Origin: Apus apus | Lineage: Eukaryota; Chordata; Aves; Apodiformes; Apodidae | Direction: 5' to 3' | Assembly: GCF_020740795.1 (NCBI RefSeq) | Contig: NC_067283.1 | Coordinates: 5,545,659-5,609,658, forward strand | Length of the DNA: 64,000 nucleotides | Part shown: positions 51,290-61,599 of the stretch, one piece after another | Numbering within the stretch: the stretch's first letter is position 1 | Layout: the number at the start of each line of letters is the position of its first letter | Notes under the pieces: generated by a model | Database searches by the model: none | What the model saw: the letters and a program-made list of their open reading frames with translations, nothing else | Told to the model about the DNA's origin: nothing | Made by a program: the position numbers and the translations under genes

Positions 51290-51340
51290 TCAGCTTGGTG
51301 CCTCAGTTTCCCACTGGTAAAACTGGGGGTAAGAGCCAGA
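51290..51340 (+). mobile_element. MIR-like CORE-SINE fragment
   Basis: GGTGCCTCAGTTTCCCACTG followed by GTAAAACTGGGGGTAAGAGC is the sense MIR core (TGCCTCAGTTTCCC-ATCTGTAAAATGGGGATAA). Only about 50 bp are recognisable. Confidence 0.6.
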
Positions 51341-53752
51341 TCCTGGCAGGGAGCAAAGAGGGTGGCACAGCCAAGCCCCCCAGATGTGGCAGGGGCCTTG
51401 CTGGGAGTTCAAGAGCTTTACAGATGCAAATTTAGCTCAGAACCCCCAACATTCACAAGCACTTCAGGAGCACGAGCTGTCACCAAGCCCATAAAGCTCC
51501 AGCAAAGACAAATACTAATTAACTCTCTGTACCAAAGTCCACACACTTAAGGCTTTTCAAAGCAAACTTTCCATGCTGCCAAGATCTGATGCTACAACCC
51601 AGCATCCCTGGGCATTCTGCAAGTGTCAGAAGGGTAGTGACAGCTCACAAAAAAAACCCAAAACAACAAACATCACAGAAATGGAGACGTGGTGCCCTTT
51701 GCTACCCAATTTTAAATAATTTGATACCCATTTTTAAATAAGTACCATCACCCAGAGCTCTGGCACCAAGAAGAAAGCACAGAAGTGTCACCCGTGGCTG
51801 CTTCAGCTGTTGGTAACACAGGAGCAGCATCTTTTGTTGTGAGATTTGCTGTGAATTCAGTTAAATATATAGAGATGGACACAGATATATTTGTATACAT
51901 ATAATTTATGCATGTATTTTACTGCTGTTTCAGTCCAGCTCAAGTATCACAGAAGCTGCCCAGGGGAAGCAATGTCTCTGCCCCATACTGTGGGCTTGCA
52001 AAACCTTCTTTAGAGGAGAAAATCTGAGCTTTAACACTATTGTTATTTTAAATGGCTTTGGATCCTGGCTCTGAAACGACCACTTGCAGTGGCTTAAGGA
52101 GCTACTGTAGCTTCCCAGGAGCTTCCAGCCTTATCCTGGGCTCAAGGCTTCACCCCTGGCAGTCGAAGGGCCAGGTGTGTGTGTGCCCCAGATGTTCCCA
52201 TTCACAGTCCAGCCCATTCACTCAAACTTTGCATGAAAATAGGTTTGTGCTGAGATGCAGCAGTGAACTCCCAGGCCTTTGCTGGAGGCAGGGGGGTAGT
52301 AACTTTTCCAGACAGCTCAGGTATTTCCTCCAGAGCTCGTCTGTCACATCACTGTAAATGTTTGCTCTGGATGGTGTTTTCCTGGTTAAGAACAGGGTGT
52401 GATGAAGGCTTTAGGATGCCTTTTGCAAGGAGGGCAGGGGCTGGCGGGGGCCTGCAGGAAAAGCCTCCTCCCCAGCCTGCATCCTGGCAAAGCAAAGGAG
52501 ACCAGAGGTGTGACATCCCCATTGTGAGCCACCAAAGTGACAGGGCAGAACCTTACCAAACCTCACAGGGAGAGACCATGGCAAGGGCAGGGAACAAACC
52601 CTGAACACCACCTGGTCAAACCCATCACCCTACCCAGATCTGGGTCTAGAGCAGCATCACTGCAAAGTGACAAACAGACCACAAAAATGGCTTTTTCTCT
52701 CTAAAAGCTGCCACCAGCCAACCCAACAGAGGGGAAACTGCCCTCTTGCCCAGTCTCCCTTGCAGTTTACAATAAAGAGCCTTTTGTAGCAAACTTTCTC
52801 TTCTGCCATTCTCATGTACCACAGTTCCGGAGACTCACATAATTATTTTTACAAGAAACGCTTGCAGACAAATAAGTCTGGGGAGGTTTGTGATTTCTAT
52901 TACCTCATGGCGACTCCATTGATAGACAGCAGCACACCTTGGGAGAATTAGACAGCATAAAGTAATGGAGGTTTTTGTCCTCTCACGACAGAGCTGCGAG
53001 TGCTGCCTGGCTCACCGCCAACACCACCAATTACCAACCTGGAGCAGGAGACAGGTCCTGGTGCTGAAAAATTACCTTTTTCCAATGAGCCTGGTAATGA
53101 TGGAGCTGTATTATAAGTCACCATTTCCTTCAGGGCCTGTTAGACATCCAAGACTGTGATGTATTTTGGGCCACCTCAATGTTTAGGGACAGTTGTTGCC
53201 CCTACTTGGGCTAAAGGCTGGAGTTTGTGTTGCTGCTTCTTGCCTTTGCTGTCACTTGTAACTCTTCGCTGGCTGTTTTATTTTTCCAGAACCTCTTTCT
53301 GCCAGGAGATAGAACAGCCAAACACAAGAAGCAACTTTGGAGGCACTGGCATTGGCAATTACTCTTGAAAGCCAGAAATTTAATTACTGTGTGAGAGCGA
53401 TACCCTTGAAAGAGCAATTGCAGCAGTCCCATCACTCGAGACGCTTCAGCGCTGAAACACACGACTCACAAAATGTCAAGGAGTGAAAAACACAGCACTC
53501 CAGTATTTCCCACCTCCAAATCCTGGTGCGAGGGCTTCTGTTGACACCTAAGTTAACTCTCAGTTGGGTTAATTGAGGACACAGGTGCCCCACTTGAATT
53601 CAGCTGCCTGGATAGCACTTTTTTTTTTTACCGTGCATTTTAAATTAACACTTATTTGCTCAGGTTATGGATTTTTGAATGTTTGTTGGGAATCTCACAT
53701 TTGTATCGGCGTTCCCCAGCAAACAGCTCCTATCTTCTATCTCTCTCAAGCA

Positions 53753-53983
53753 CAGAATCATAGAATCACAGAACAGTTTGGGTTGGAAGTGACCTTAGAG
53801 ATCATCTAGTTCCAACCCCCTGCATGGACAGGGACACCTCCCACTAGACCAGGTTGCTCAGAGTCCCATCCAACCTGCCCTTGAACAATTCCAGGGATGT
53901 GCAGCCACAGCTTCCCTGGGCAACCTGTTCCAGTGTCTCATCACCCTGACAGGAAAGAATTTCATCCCAATATCTACCCTAGC
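53753..53983 (-). mobile_element. CR1 LINE 3' fragment, antisense
   Basis: The + strand starts CACAGAATCATAGAATCACA, GAACAGTTTGGGTTGGAAGT, GACCTTAGAGATCATCTAGT, TCCAACCCCCTGCATGGACA and continues CACCTCCCACTAGACCAGGT and TTCCCTGGGCAACCTGTTCC. This is the canonical reverse-complement CR1 tail with two terminal TCATAGAA-type repeats. On the minus strand the ORF2 end translates [13 protein letters not shown]. Well preserved, so relatively young. Confidence 0.95.
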
Positions 53984-56900
53984 ATACAGGGTGCCTGTGT
54001 ATTTAGGATAGCATTGTATTATGATGTCCCTGTCTCTATCAAGGATTGAGAGCACAGCAAAATGCACAAAGAAAGCATGTTTCAATAAATACATAAATAA
54101 CTACCTAGTAGCCATATAACAGCACAGGATATAAGGCCTTGAATGTTAAAGATCTGACTGTCCTCCAGCATCAGCTCAAATCAGGAGCAGCTTCACAGAA
54201 GCTGATGGAGTTGTGCTGGTGCAAAATCAATGAGGAAACTGCAGGACAGCTTCCATCACACCTGTATGGCCACACTCCCTCACCCAAGGCTGTCCCAGCA
54301 CAGCCAAGTCTCTCCCATAGTTCCCAGAGCATGACTGAAGCAAAGTCTTTGATTTGCCACATTTATGTCCATCTTTCAGGGGAAATAAAACCCAAAACAA
54401 CTGAAGGCCCTTGGTTCACTTGTGTTTCAGATGTGCTGGGTGGGAAGGAGCCCTGGCACCAAGACAGGCAGCCCATGAACAGCCGTGGCAGCTTAACTGC
54501 AATTGCATAACATGTTGTAAAAGCAAAGCACATTATCTGCGTGTGAAACAGGACGCGCTGGGGCTGTGAGGAGAGTCAGGGTGACAAGGCCAGCTGGGGG
54601 TGATGTGATTCCCCAAGTAGGGTTGGTTCAGCAGTGGTTTCTTTTCCCATGTGCCCGTATCTTCACATGGGTTGCTGCAACACATCCACAGCCAGATACA
54701 GCTGATAAGCCCTTTTTTTTTTTTTTTAATAGGCTCAGAGTGTGCACATAAAACAGGGGAAAAAAATTCCTGTCTCCAAACCCAGATACTCCTGATTTTG
54801 CCATCCCCAAGCACCTGGAGGCTTTTTACTTCAGGGAAAGCGCTTCTCCTGCTGCAGGGCTGGCACAAAACAGGCAGTGAGGAGCCTGACATCCAGAGCA
54901 TGTCCACTCACACCTCTTATCTCACCACGCCGTGCATCACTCAGCATCTCCCTCTGGTCCCCTCCCGCTGGGCTCCCCGCTCCCTGTGCTTGGTCTGAGG
55001 CTGCAGCTGCTGCTCTCTGCCAGACCACTTATCCCTGCCACGGCCAGTCAGCAGGGAATTTCCTCCTGTTGGAGCAGCACTTGCGTGGCATCTGGCCAGG
55101 GAAACCAGCCCCGGGCCGATGCTGCCAGCAGCCTTTGCCAAAGGAGTGAGGGCTTTCCTGGGCACAGGGGTTGCGAGTCGCTCTGGCTACGCAGGGAGAG
55201 GAGGATGCTTTTTGTGACGTGAAAAAGCTGTCAGAAACCAAAGCCACCTGGTTCAGGTTAAAGAGAAACATTTATTTCTGTTTTCTTCTCTCTCTCTCAA
55301 ATTCATTTGTTGGAGGAAAGAGGCTCAGAGACGCAACAACAAGCTACACGTTGAGTCAAACTGAGATACTTCTTTCAACCTACACAGGAAAACATCTTAC
55401 ATTGGTTGAGGGCTATTTATCTTTCTGTGTAAGCTTCCACTTATTGATGCAGTAGTGCTTTTAGGTAGATTTTAAAACAAACCAACAAAAAATGCTGCTT
55501 CCAAAAGGACAGCCAGAAAGTTTTGTTTCATAACCCCAACCACTTTCACAGACACAAACAGGGGCAGTTTGCAGTCAGAATTGTTCATCGCCTGATTGAA
55601 TCTCTAAATAACTTCTGCCCTGCATGGGACTGTCCCACAGTGGCTTTACTTTTGTTAAACCTCATAAAAGCAAGAGAGAAAATGTGTAACTTGGAGGTTG
55701 CTGGCAGCCTTTCTGCACTGTTTTCCAGGACATCCCTTTTACCCTGGGTTTCATGCAAAATTCAGCTCCCAGAGGGTGACAGATGACCACCCCTCTTCAT
55801 CTCACAGACACAGTATGGAGATAGGTGATATTACGTCCTAGTCCTGCAGCACGGAAGTTCTCCAGGTCCCCAGGGATTGTTCAGTGAGACCTGCCCGGCG
55901 CCAGGACCTGTTTCAGGCTCGGTGATGGGCGGCTGGCGGCTGCCAGGCTGGTGGGTGTAGTCTCTGAGGGAGAGGAAGTGAGGAGCCAGAGTATAACCTG
56001 AACTTGGTCACCCTCAACCCAAACCCTGAAGAGGAAAGCCTGCACGCATGACGTCTTCCTGTTAGGAAATATTAATCACGGCCATGTCCAAACATGGTAA
56101 ATGAAACCTCAGGAAAACCGCTCCATTGGCGATCGGGTGCTGTAGACCGGCTTGTTCAGGAAGGCCCTTGTGCCTCAAAGACAGGACCCACCCGTCATCA
56201 GGGCACCATCTAGAATTACATATTGCCTCCATGACATTTGCATGGTAGCAGCAAAATCTCAACTCATCCCTCCTGAGCTTCTGTACGGCTGGGAGCTGTC
56301 ACTGTTGCTGCATGGGCTGGGGAGAGAGGCACAGGGAGGCAAGCCAGGTATTGGGGTGAAGCGTCTGGAGATGAGAAGTGTGGGGACACCGTGGGGACGT
56401 GCAGTTACATCAAGTACAGCAGCAAAATCATTTTGAAGATGTTCTCAGTCCACCCTGGTTGTTCACCCTCACGTGCCACCAGTGTTCTCTGCCCTTGGAG
56501 CAGTGCCATTAGGGCAACCAGTGGGACTGCCTTGTCCGGGGGAATCACTGGCACACACTGGGATAAGACCAGAAGCAAAAATCCTGGTGGCACCACTTTG
56601 CATAGTGGTATCAAACCGGCTGTGGTTTTGGTGCTGGAGAGGACCATTTTCAGCACCTAATTATTTTTTTTTCCCCAACGTTTTAGCCCCAGAGTTTAAA
56701 AGCTGTCACTGGTGAAAATACTAAGGGTGACACTTCCACGGTGCTCTGCTCTAAAAGAGCTGTACCACGCTCTCTTGATGAGCTCTCAGCTCATCTTCTC
56801 CACTCAACATGGTCAGACCAGGCACTTTCCAAATGAGACACCTGTGGTTAAAAAAATAAAATAATAAAGAATTGAAAGGTATCCCAAGAGGTTTACAAGT

Positions 56901-57704
56901 AAAATAATATTACTGGGAAGAGGTGTCAGCACCCTGGTTCACAGCACTGTGTGGGAAGCATCTTGGAGCTAAGGGGCTCACAAGGGAGGACAGGGTTATG
57001 GTGCTTGGGGAAATCCCTCCATACCCCAATCCAACCCTGACCACCTTCTTGGCCAAGGCAAATCCAGCTCTGTCTGATTTTGAGTCAAAGCTACGGTTAG
57101 CAAAGTATCAAAGTGGGATCTTGGCCTAAGCAGGGGGTGAGCAGCCCCTCAGAGGCTGGATGGAGAGGTGGAGTTGAGGAGACCCTGGTATGGCTGGCTT
57201 CAGGCTACTCCTGGCAACCAGAGGACACAAGTCCTCCCACCTCCATGGACTTGGTCCTACACAGGGATGCCTGCAACTTGGTTGTACCCAATTCTTGCAG
57301 GGTACAGCTGGGCTACATTTTAAAGAGTCACCCTGAGAGCAGGCAGCTTCATAGCCTGGGGACTTCGACTATGCCACTGAATGTTGGCCCAGCTTGTGGG
57401 GCAAAAATCCAGCCCAGTGCTGAAATTAGGCAATGCTGGGTCAGGCTGCACCTCATCTAACACTGTGAGGGGTTTCATCCCAGCTCTGGAGCTCTCTGAA
57501 CGCTCCTGGCCATCACTGAGAAGCACGTGGAGATCCTCAGTTGAACAGTGCAGTGACCACAGCTATGGGGTGACCTGGTGCAGGCTCCTGGATGTCCCCT
57601 GTCCCATCTGTGCCGGGAAACAAACTCCCCAAAACACTGTGTCAGATATAGGGCCAGAGTCCCTTTCAGAGACCACCTTTGGGGGGCTACTCTTGCTTAT
57701 GGAG
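53984..57704. other. Non-coding unique DNA, no gene seen
   Basis: No gene supported. T15 lies at 54713-54727. GC content rises at 54.9-55.2 kb and 55.86-56.2 kb with scattered CpGs, but there is no island and no clear exon. Overlapping frames up to 124 codons on both strands at 54.5-55.2 kb have no family signature. I see no copies of the downstream minisatellite unit in the last 500 bp before the CR1. Confidence 0.6.
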
Positions 57705-58591
57705 TAAGTCTGCAGATGACACCAAGCTAGGCGGGAGTGTTGATCTGCATGAGGATAGGGAAGCTCTACAGAGAGATTTGGACAGATTAGATCTTTGAGC
57801 TCATGTTAATGGTCTGGGATTCAACAAGGCCAAGTGTTGGGTCCTGCACTTCGGCCACAACAACCTCAGGCAACGCTCCAGGCTTGGGGAAGTGTGGCTG
57901 GAAAGTGTCTGGCAGAAAAGGACCTGGGGGTTCTCATTGACAAGTGGCTGAACATGAGCCAGTGTGTGCCCAGGTGGCCAAGAAAGCCCATGGCATCCTG
58001 GCTTGGATTAGAAATAGTGTGACCAGCAGAAGTAGAGAGGTGATTGTCCCCCTGTGCTCAGCACTGGTGAGGCCACACCTGGAGTGTTGTGTCCAGTTTT
58101 GGGCACCTCAATTCAAGGGAGATATTGAGGTGCTGGAGCGAGGACAGAGGAGGGCAACAAAGCTGGTGAAGGGCCTAGAGAATCAATCTTATGAAGAACA
58201 CTTGAAAGAGCTGGGAATGTTTAGTTTGAGGAAGAGGAGGCTGAGGGGAGACCTCATCAGTCCCTACAACTACCTGAAAGGTCACTGTAGAGAGGTTGGT
58301 GCTGGTCTCTTCTCACAAGTAATTAGCAACAGAACAAGAGGGAATGGCTTTGAGCTGCAACAGGGCAGGTTTAGACTGGACATTAGGAAAATAACCTCAC
58401 AGAAAGAATGATTAGGCACTGGAATAGGCTGCCCAGGGAGGTGGTTGGGTCACCGTCCCTGGATGTGTTTAAGGGTAGGTTGGATGTGGTGTTGGTGGAT
58501 GTGGTTTAGAGGAGAACTTTGTAAAGTACAGATGGTTGGACTCAGAGATCCCAAGGGTCTTTTCCAACCTGAATAGTTCTATGATTCTATG
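57705..58591 (+). mobile_element. CR1 LINE, longest copy, 5'-truncated
   Basis: This 887-bp copy begins inside ORF2 at the reverse-transcriptase catalytic motif: AAGTCTGCAGATGACACCAA translates K-S-A-D-D-T-K, the family's (Y/F)ADD block with its first residue changed. It runs through the rest of ORF2 to a complete 3' end with two terminal repeats (TTCTATGATTCTATGA). The 5' truncation is typical of CR1. The 3' end abuts the minisatellite with no spacer. It is similar in ORF2 end sequence ([18 protein letters not shown]) to the copy at 17.3 kb, so the two are probably the same subfamily. Confidence 0.95.
57707..58411 (+). pseudogene. CR1 ORF2 C-terminal remnant
   Basis: This is the end of the CR1 endonuclease/reverse-transcriptase gene. 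From 57944 a frame stays open for 155 codons, with [14 protein letters not shown] at about residues 43-56, [16 protein letters not shown] from about 64, [12 protein letters not shown] near 94-105 and [18 protein letters not shown] near 132-149. These are the conserved thumb and C-terminal blocks of CR1 ORF2. The frame ends early, just after LDIRK, where the family normally continues into FFTxRVVxHWNRLP, so a small indel has broken the end. The segment 57707-57943 is in other frames. The protein would lack the endonuclease and most of the polymerase, so it is non-functional. Confidence 0.9.
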
Positions 58592-59990
58592 AAACCCATT
58601 TTGGTAGTCAACCCCTGCCCACTGGGCCCAACTTCCTTTGGCGGGCCCCAAATCCCCTGGAATGATCAACCTTTGCCTGTAGAGCCCAAACACCTTTTAG
58701 CGATCATATCTCTGTGGGTCAAAAACTCCCTTCAGTGGCCAGGCCCCAGCATCTTCTGGTGGGCCAAATGCCTTCAAGAAGCCAAACCTGGCTTGTGTCT
58801 CCCAAACCCCTTATGGGAACAAAACCTCTTTTGCGGTCCAAGCTTTACTTGTGGGGCCCACAATTCCTATGGGACCCAAATCCAATTCAACGGCCAAGCC
58901 TTTTGTGTAGGTGTCAAATCCCTTTGGTGTCCAGAAACCCTGCTGATGGCCAAACCTTGCTTCTTGATCCCAACCACCTTGTGGGGCCAAAACTCTATTT
59001 GGGACCAAATTTTGTTTGTGGTCCAAGCCCTGCTTTTGGATCCCAACCTCTTTCGGAGGCCAAGCAACTCCTGTGGGGCCCAAACCCCTTGTAAGGTGCA
59101 AATCCCTTGTAGGAGACAAACCTTGCCTGTGGGTCCCAAATCCCCCAAATCCCTGTGGTCCCAAATCTGGCAGACCCAAATTTGTTTTGAGCTCCAAGCC
59201 TTGCCTATGTGTCCCAAATTCCTTGTGGGGCCCAAACCCATTCTTGGGGCTCAAATCTGTTTTGGGGTCCAAGGCTGGCTGGATGGGGGTCCCAGGCTCT
59301 CTGTACAGCCCAAAATATCTTCTGGGGACCATCAGTCATGGGGCTTGAAGCATTCTTGGGGCCCAAAACCCTTTCAGGGACCAGATTGCTTTTGAGTCCC
59401 AAACTCCTTGTGGGGTTCCAATCCCTTTCAGGGATTCACCCATGCTTGTGGGTCCAAAAATCTTTGCGAGGCCCTAAACTCCTCTGGTGTCCAAATCTGT
59501 TCTGTGACCCAAGCCTTGCCTCTAGGCCTCCAGCCCCCTCCAGGATTCAAACCCCTTCCCAGGGCCAGGTCTGTTTGTGGGCCTCAAACCCTGGTGGAGC
59601 TCAAAGCCCCTGCAGTGCCCCACTCTGTTTTGGGGTCTGAGATGTGCCTGTGGCCCCCAAACTCTTCTGGGGAAGCAAACTCCTTGCAAGGCCCAAATTC
59701 CTTTCAGGAATTTGTGGGTCCCAAAACACTTCTTGGTCCCAAACCCTCTGTGAGGCCCAAATCTTATTTTGGGTTCTAAGCATGTGTCCTCCAAACTTTG
59801 TTGGTGTTGGGGGCTCTGAACACCTTGAGGCACCCAAAATCCTTAAGGGGTTAATTTCTGCTTGGGTGTCCCTAACCCCCTGTGAGACCCAAAACTGTTT
59901 TGGGGTCCAAGTCCTTCCTGTGGGTCCCAAATACCTTCTGTGTCCCCATCTCCTTGTGAGTCACAGACTCCCTGTGGGACCCACATCTCA
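58592..59990. repeat. Degenerate older half of the minisatellite
   Basis: Monomers are diverged (e.g. GGGCCCAAACCCATTCTT, GGGGCTCAAATCTGTTTT) but keep the 18-bp spacing. Anchors of the type (T/G)CCAAGC/CCAAACC at 58840, 58896, 58952, 59025, 59062, 59118, 59196 and 59271 are spaced 56, 56, 73, 37, 56, 78 and 75, again close to 18n+20. The same grammar as the homogenised half therefore predates the recent amplification. Confidence 0.85.
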
Positions 59991-61457
59991 TGTGGGATCC
60001 AAGCTGTGCCTGTGGGTCTCCAACCCCTTATGGGTCTCAAACCCCCTGTGGGACCCACATCCCCTGTGGGGTCCAAGCTGTGCATATGGGTCCCCAACCC
60101 CATGAGGGTCCCCAACCCCTTATGGGTCCCAAACCCCCTGTGGGACCCAGATCCACTGTGGGGTCCAAGCTGTGCATATGGGTCCCCAAACCCATGAGGG
60201 TCCCCAACTCCTTGTGTGTCTCAAACTCTCTGTGGGACCCACATCTCATGTGGGGTCCAAGCTGTGCCTGTGGGTCTCCAACCCCTTATGGGTCCCACAT
60301 CCACTGTGGGACTCATATCCCGTGTGGGGTTCAAGCTGTGCATATGGGTCCCCAACCCCATGAGGGTCCTCAACCCCTTATGGGTCCCAAACCCCCTGTG
60401 GGACCCAGATCCACTGTGGGGTCCAAGCTGTGCTTATGAGTCCCCAACCCCTTGACGGGCCCACATTCCCTGTGGGACCCACATCCACTGTGGGGTCCAA
60501 GCTGTGCATATGGTTCCCCAACCCCATGAGGGTCCCCAACCCCTGTGGGTCTCAAACCCCGTGGGACCCACATCCACTGTGGGGTCCAAGCTGTGCATAT
60601 GGGTCCCCAACCCCATGAGGGTCCCCAACCCCTGTGGGTCTCAAACCCCCTGTTTGACCCACATCCACTGTGGGGTCCAAGCTGTGCCTGTGGGTCCCCA
60701 ATCCCCTATGGGTCCCACATTCACTGTGGGGTCTAAGCTGTGCCTGTGGGTCTCCAACCCCTTATGGGTCCCAAACCCCCTGTGGGACCCACATCCACTG
60801 TGGGGTCCAAGCTGTGCCTGTGGGTCCCCAACCCCTTGTGGGTCCCAAAACCGCTGTGGGACCCATATCCACTGTGAGACCCACATCTCCTGTGGGGTCC
60901 AAGCTGTGCCTGTAGGTTCCCAACCCCATGAGGGTCCCCAACCCCTTGTGGGTCCTAAACCCCCTGTGGGACCCACATCCACTGTGGGGTCCAAGCTGTG
61001 CCTGTGGGTCCCCAACCCCTTGTGGGTCTCAAACCCCCTGTGGGACCCACATCCCCTGTGGGGTCCAAGCTGTGCTTGTGGGTCCCCAACTCCTTATGGG
61101 ACCCACATCACTCTTGGGACCCACATCCCCCGTGGGACCCACATCCCCTGTGGGGTCCAAAGCTGTGCCTGTGGGTCCCCAACCCCTTATGGGTCTCAAA
61201 CCCCCTGTGGGACCCAGATCCACTGTGGGGTCCAAGCTGTGCATATGGGTCCCCAACCCCATGAGGGTCCCCAACCCCTTGTGGGTCCCAAACCCCCCGT
61301 GGGACCCACATCCACTGTGGGGTCCAAGCTGTGCTTGTGGGTCCCCAACCCCTTATGGGACCTACATCCCTCTTGGGACCCACATCCCCCGTGGGACCCA
61401 CATCCCCTGTGGGATCCAAGCTGTGCCTGTGGCTCCCCAACCCCTTGTGGCTCCCAA
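59991..61457. repeat. Homogenised half of the minisatellite
   Basis: Eighteen anchors AAGCTGTGC (one with C-to-T upstream, one with an extra A) and near-identical 18-mers between them. A variant 92-bp block with CTCTTGGGACCCACATCCCC occurs twice, at 61067-61159 and 61326-61417, 259 bp apart, showing a recent duplication of a 258-259 bp segment. The anchor monomer occurs in forms GTGCCTGTGGG, GTGCATATGGG and GTGCTTGTGGG. The end is a C11 run at 61458-61468. Confidence 0.93.
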
Positions 61458-61468
61458 CCCCCCCCCCC
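61458..61468. repeat. C11 homopolymer
   Basis: Eleven C at the edge between the minisatellite and the GC-rich promoter region. Its length is likely unstable and error-prone. Confidence 0.85.
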
Positions 61469-61545
61469 GCAGGACCCACACCCACCCCAGGCTCCAGGGC
61501 CGCCCGTGGGTCCCCACCCCCCGCCGTGTGTCCCGATCCCTCCCC

Positions 61546-61555
61546 GGGGCGGGGC
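61546..61555. promoter_or_regulatory. GC box (Sp1/KLF-type)
   Basis: GGGGCGGGGC is a consensus Sp1/KLF site, about 240 bp upstream of the predicted splice donor. Further GC-rich boxes (CCCCGCC) follow at about 61579. Binding is inferred from the motif only. Confidence 0.6.
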
Positions 61556-61568
61556 GGCCCCTCGGCCC

Positions 61569-61577
61569 TGACTCAGC
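61569..61577. promoter_or_regulatory. AP-1/MARE-type site TGACTCAGC
   Basis: TGACTCAGC contains the AP-1 core TGACTCA and the TGA-nnn-GC half used by small-Maf/CNC (NRF2, BACH) dimers. It lies in the CpG island 23 bp after a GC box, a position compatible with a regulatory role. Single motifs of this length also occur by chance. Confidence 0.45.
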
Positions 61578-61599
61578 GCCCCGCCTCGGGGCGTGGGGG

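Larger units (their letters stand above)
47826..53752. other. Non-coding unique DNA, no gene seen
   Basis: No gene supported. Features are a T9-C-T13 tract (48161-48183), a MIR-like fragment (51290-51340) and an AT-rich repeat-free block at 49080-49330. Overlapping frames at 50.6-51.5 and 52.0-52.6 kb (up to 125 codons) have no domain features. The sequence becomes more GC-rich around 52.1-52.6 kb but without CpG enrichment. Confidence 0.65.
58592..61457. repeat. C-rich minisatellite of 18/20-bp monomers
   Basis: About 2.87 kb made almost entirely of variants of GGGTCCCAAACCCCTTGT and GGGACCCACATCCACTGT (18 bp), punctuated by a 20-bp monomer GGGGTCCAAGCTGTGCCTGT. Distances between successive AAGCTGTGC anchors from 60001 to 61418 are 74, 92, 92, 74, 92, 74, 89, 91, 56, 74, 92, 92, 74, 93, 74, 92, 92, that is 18n+20 with n of 2 to 4 and rare 1-3 base slips. 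No flanking target duplication or transposon coding region is seen. Long open frames run through it in all frames because the units lack stop codons. I treat them as repeat artefacts. I do not recognise the unit as a named satellite. Confidence 0.95.

Noticed and set aside
54877-55222. GC-rich patch as a CpG island or exon
   Set aside because: GC is raised but CpGs are sparse compared with 61.5-62.3 kb, and the frames on both strands have no family features.
58592-61457. CRISPR array
   Set aside because: Repeat units are directly adjacent with no unique spacers, and the genome is vertebrate.
60504-61571. 355-codon + frame (and the 356-codon frame at 60928-61998) as a Pro/Trp-rich repeat protein
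   Set aside because: The frames exist because the 18/20-bp monomers lack stop codons in every frame, and equal-quality frames run in parallel in other frames. There is no signal peptide, no unique domain, and they run straight into the CpG-island DNA.
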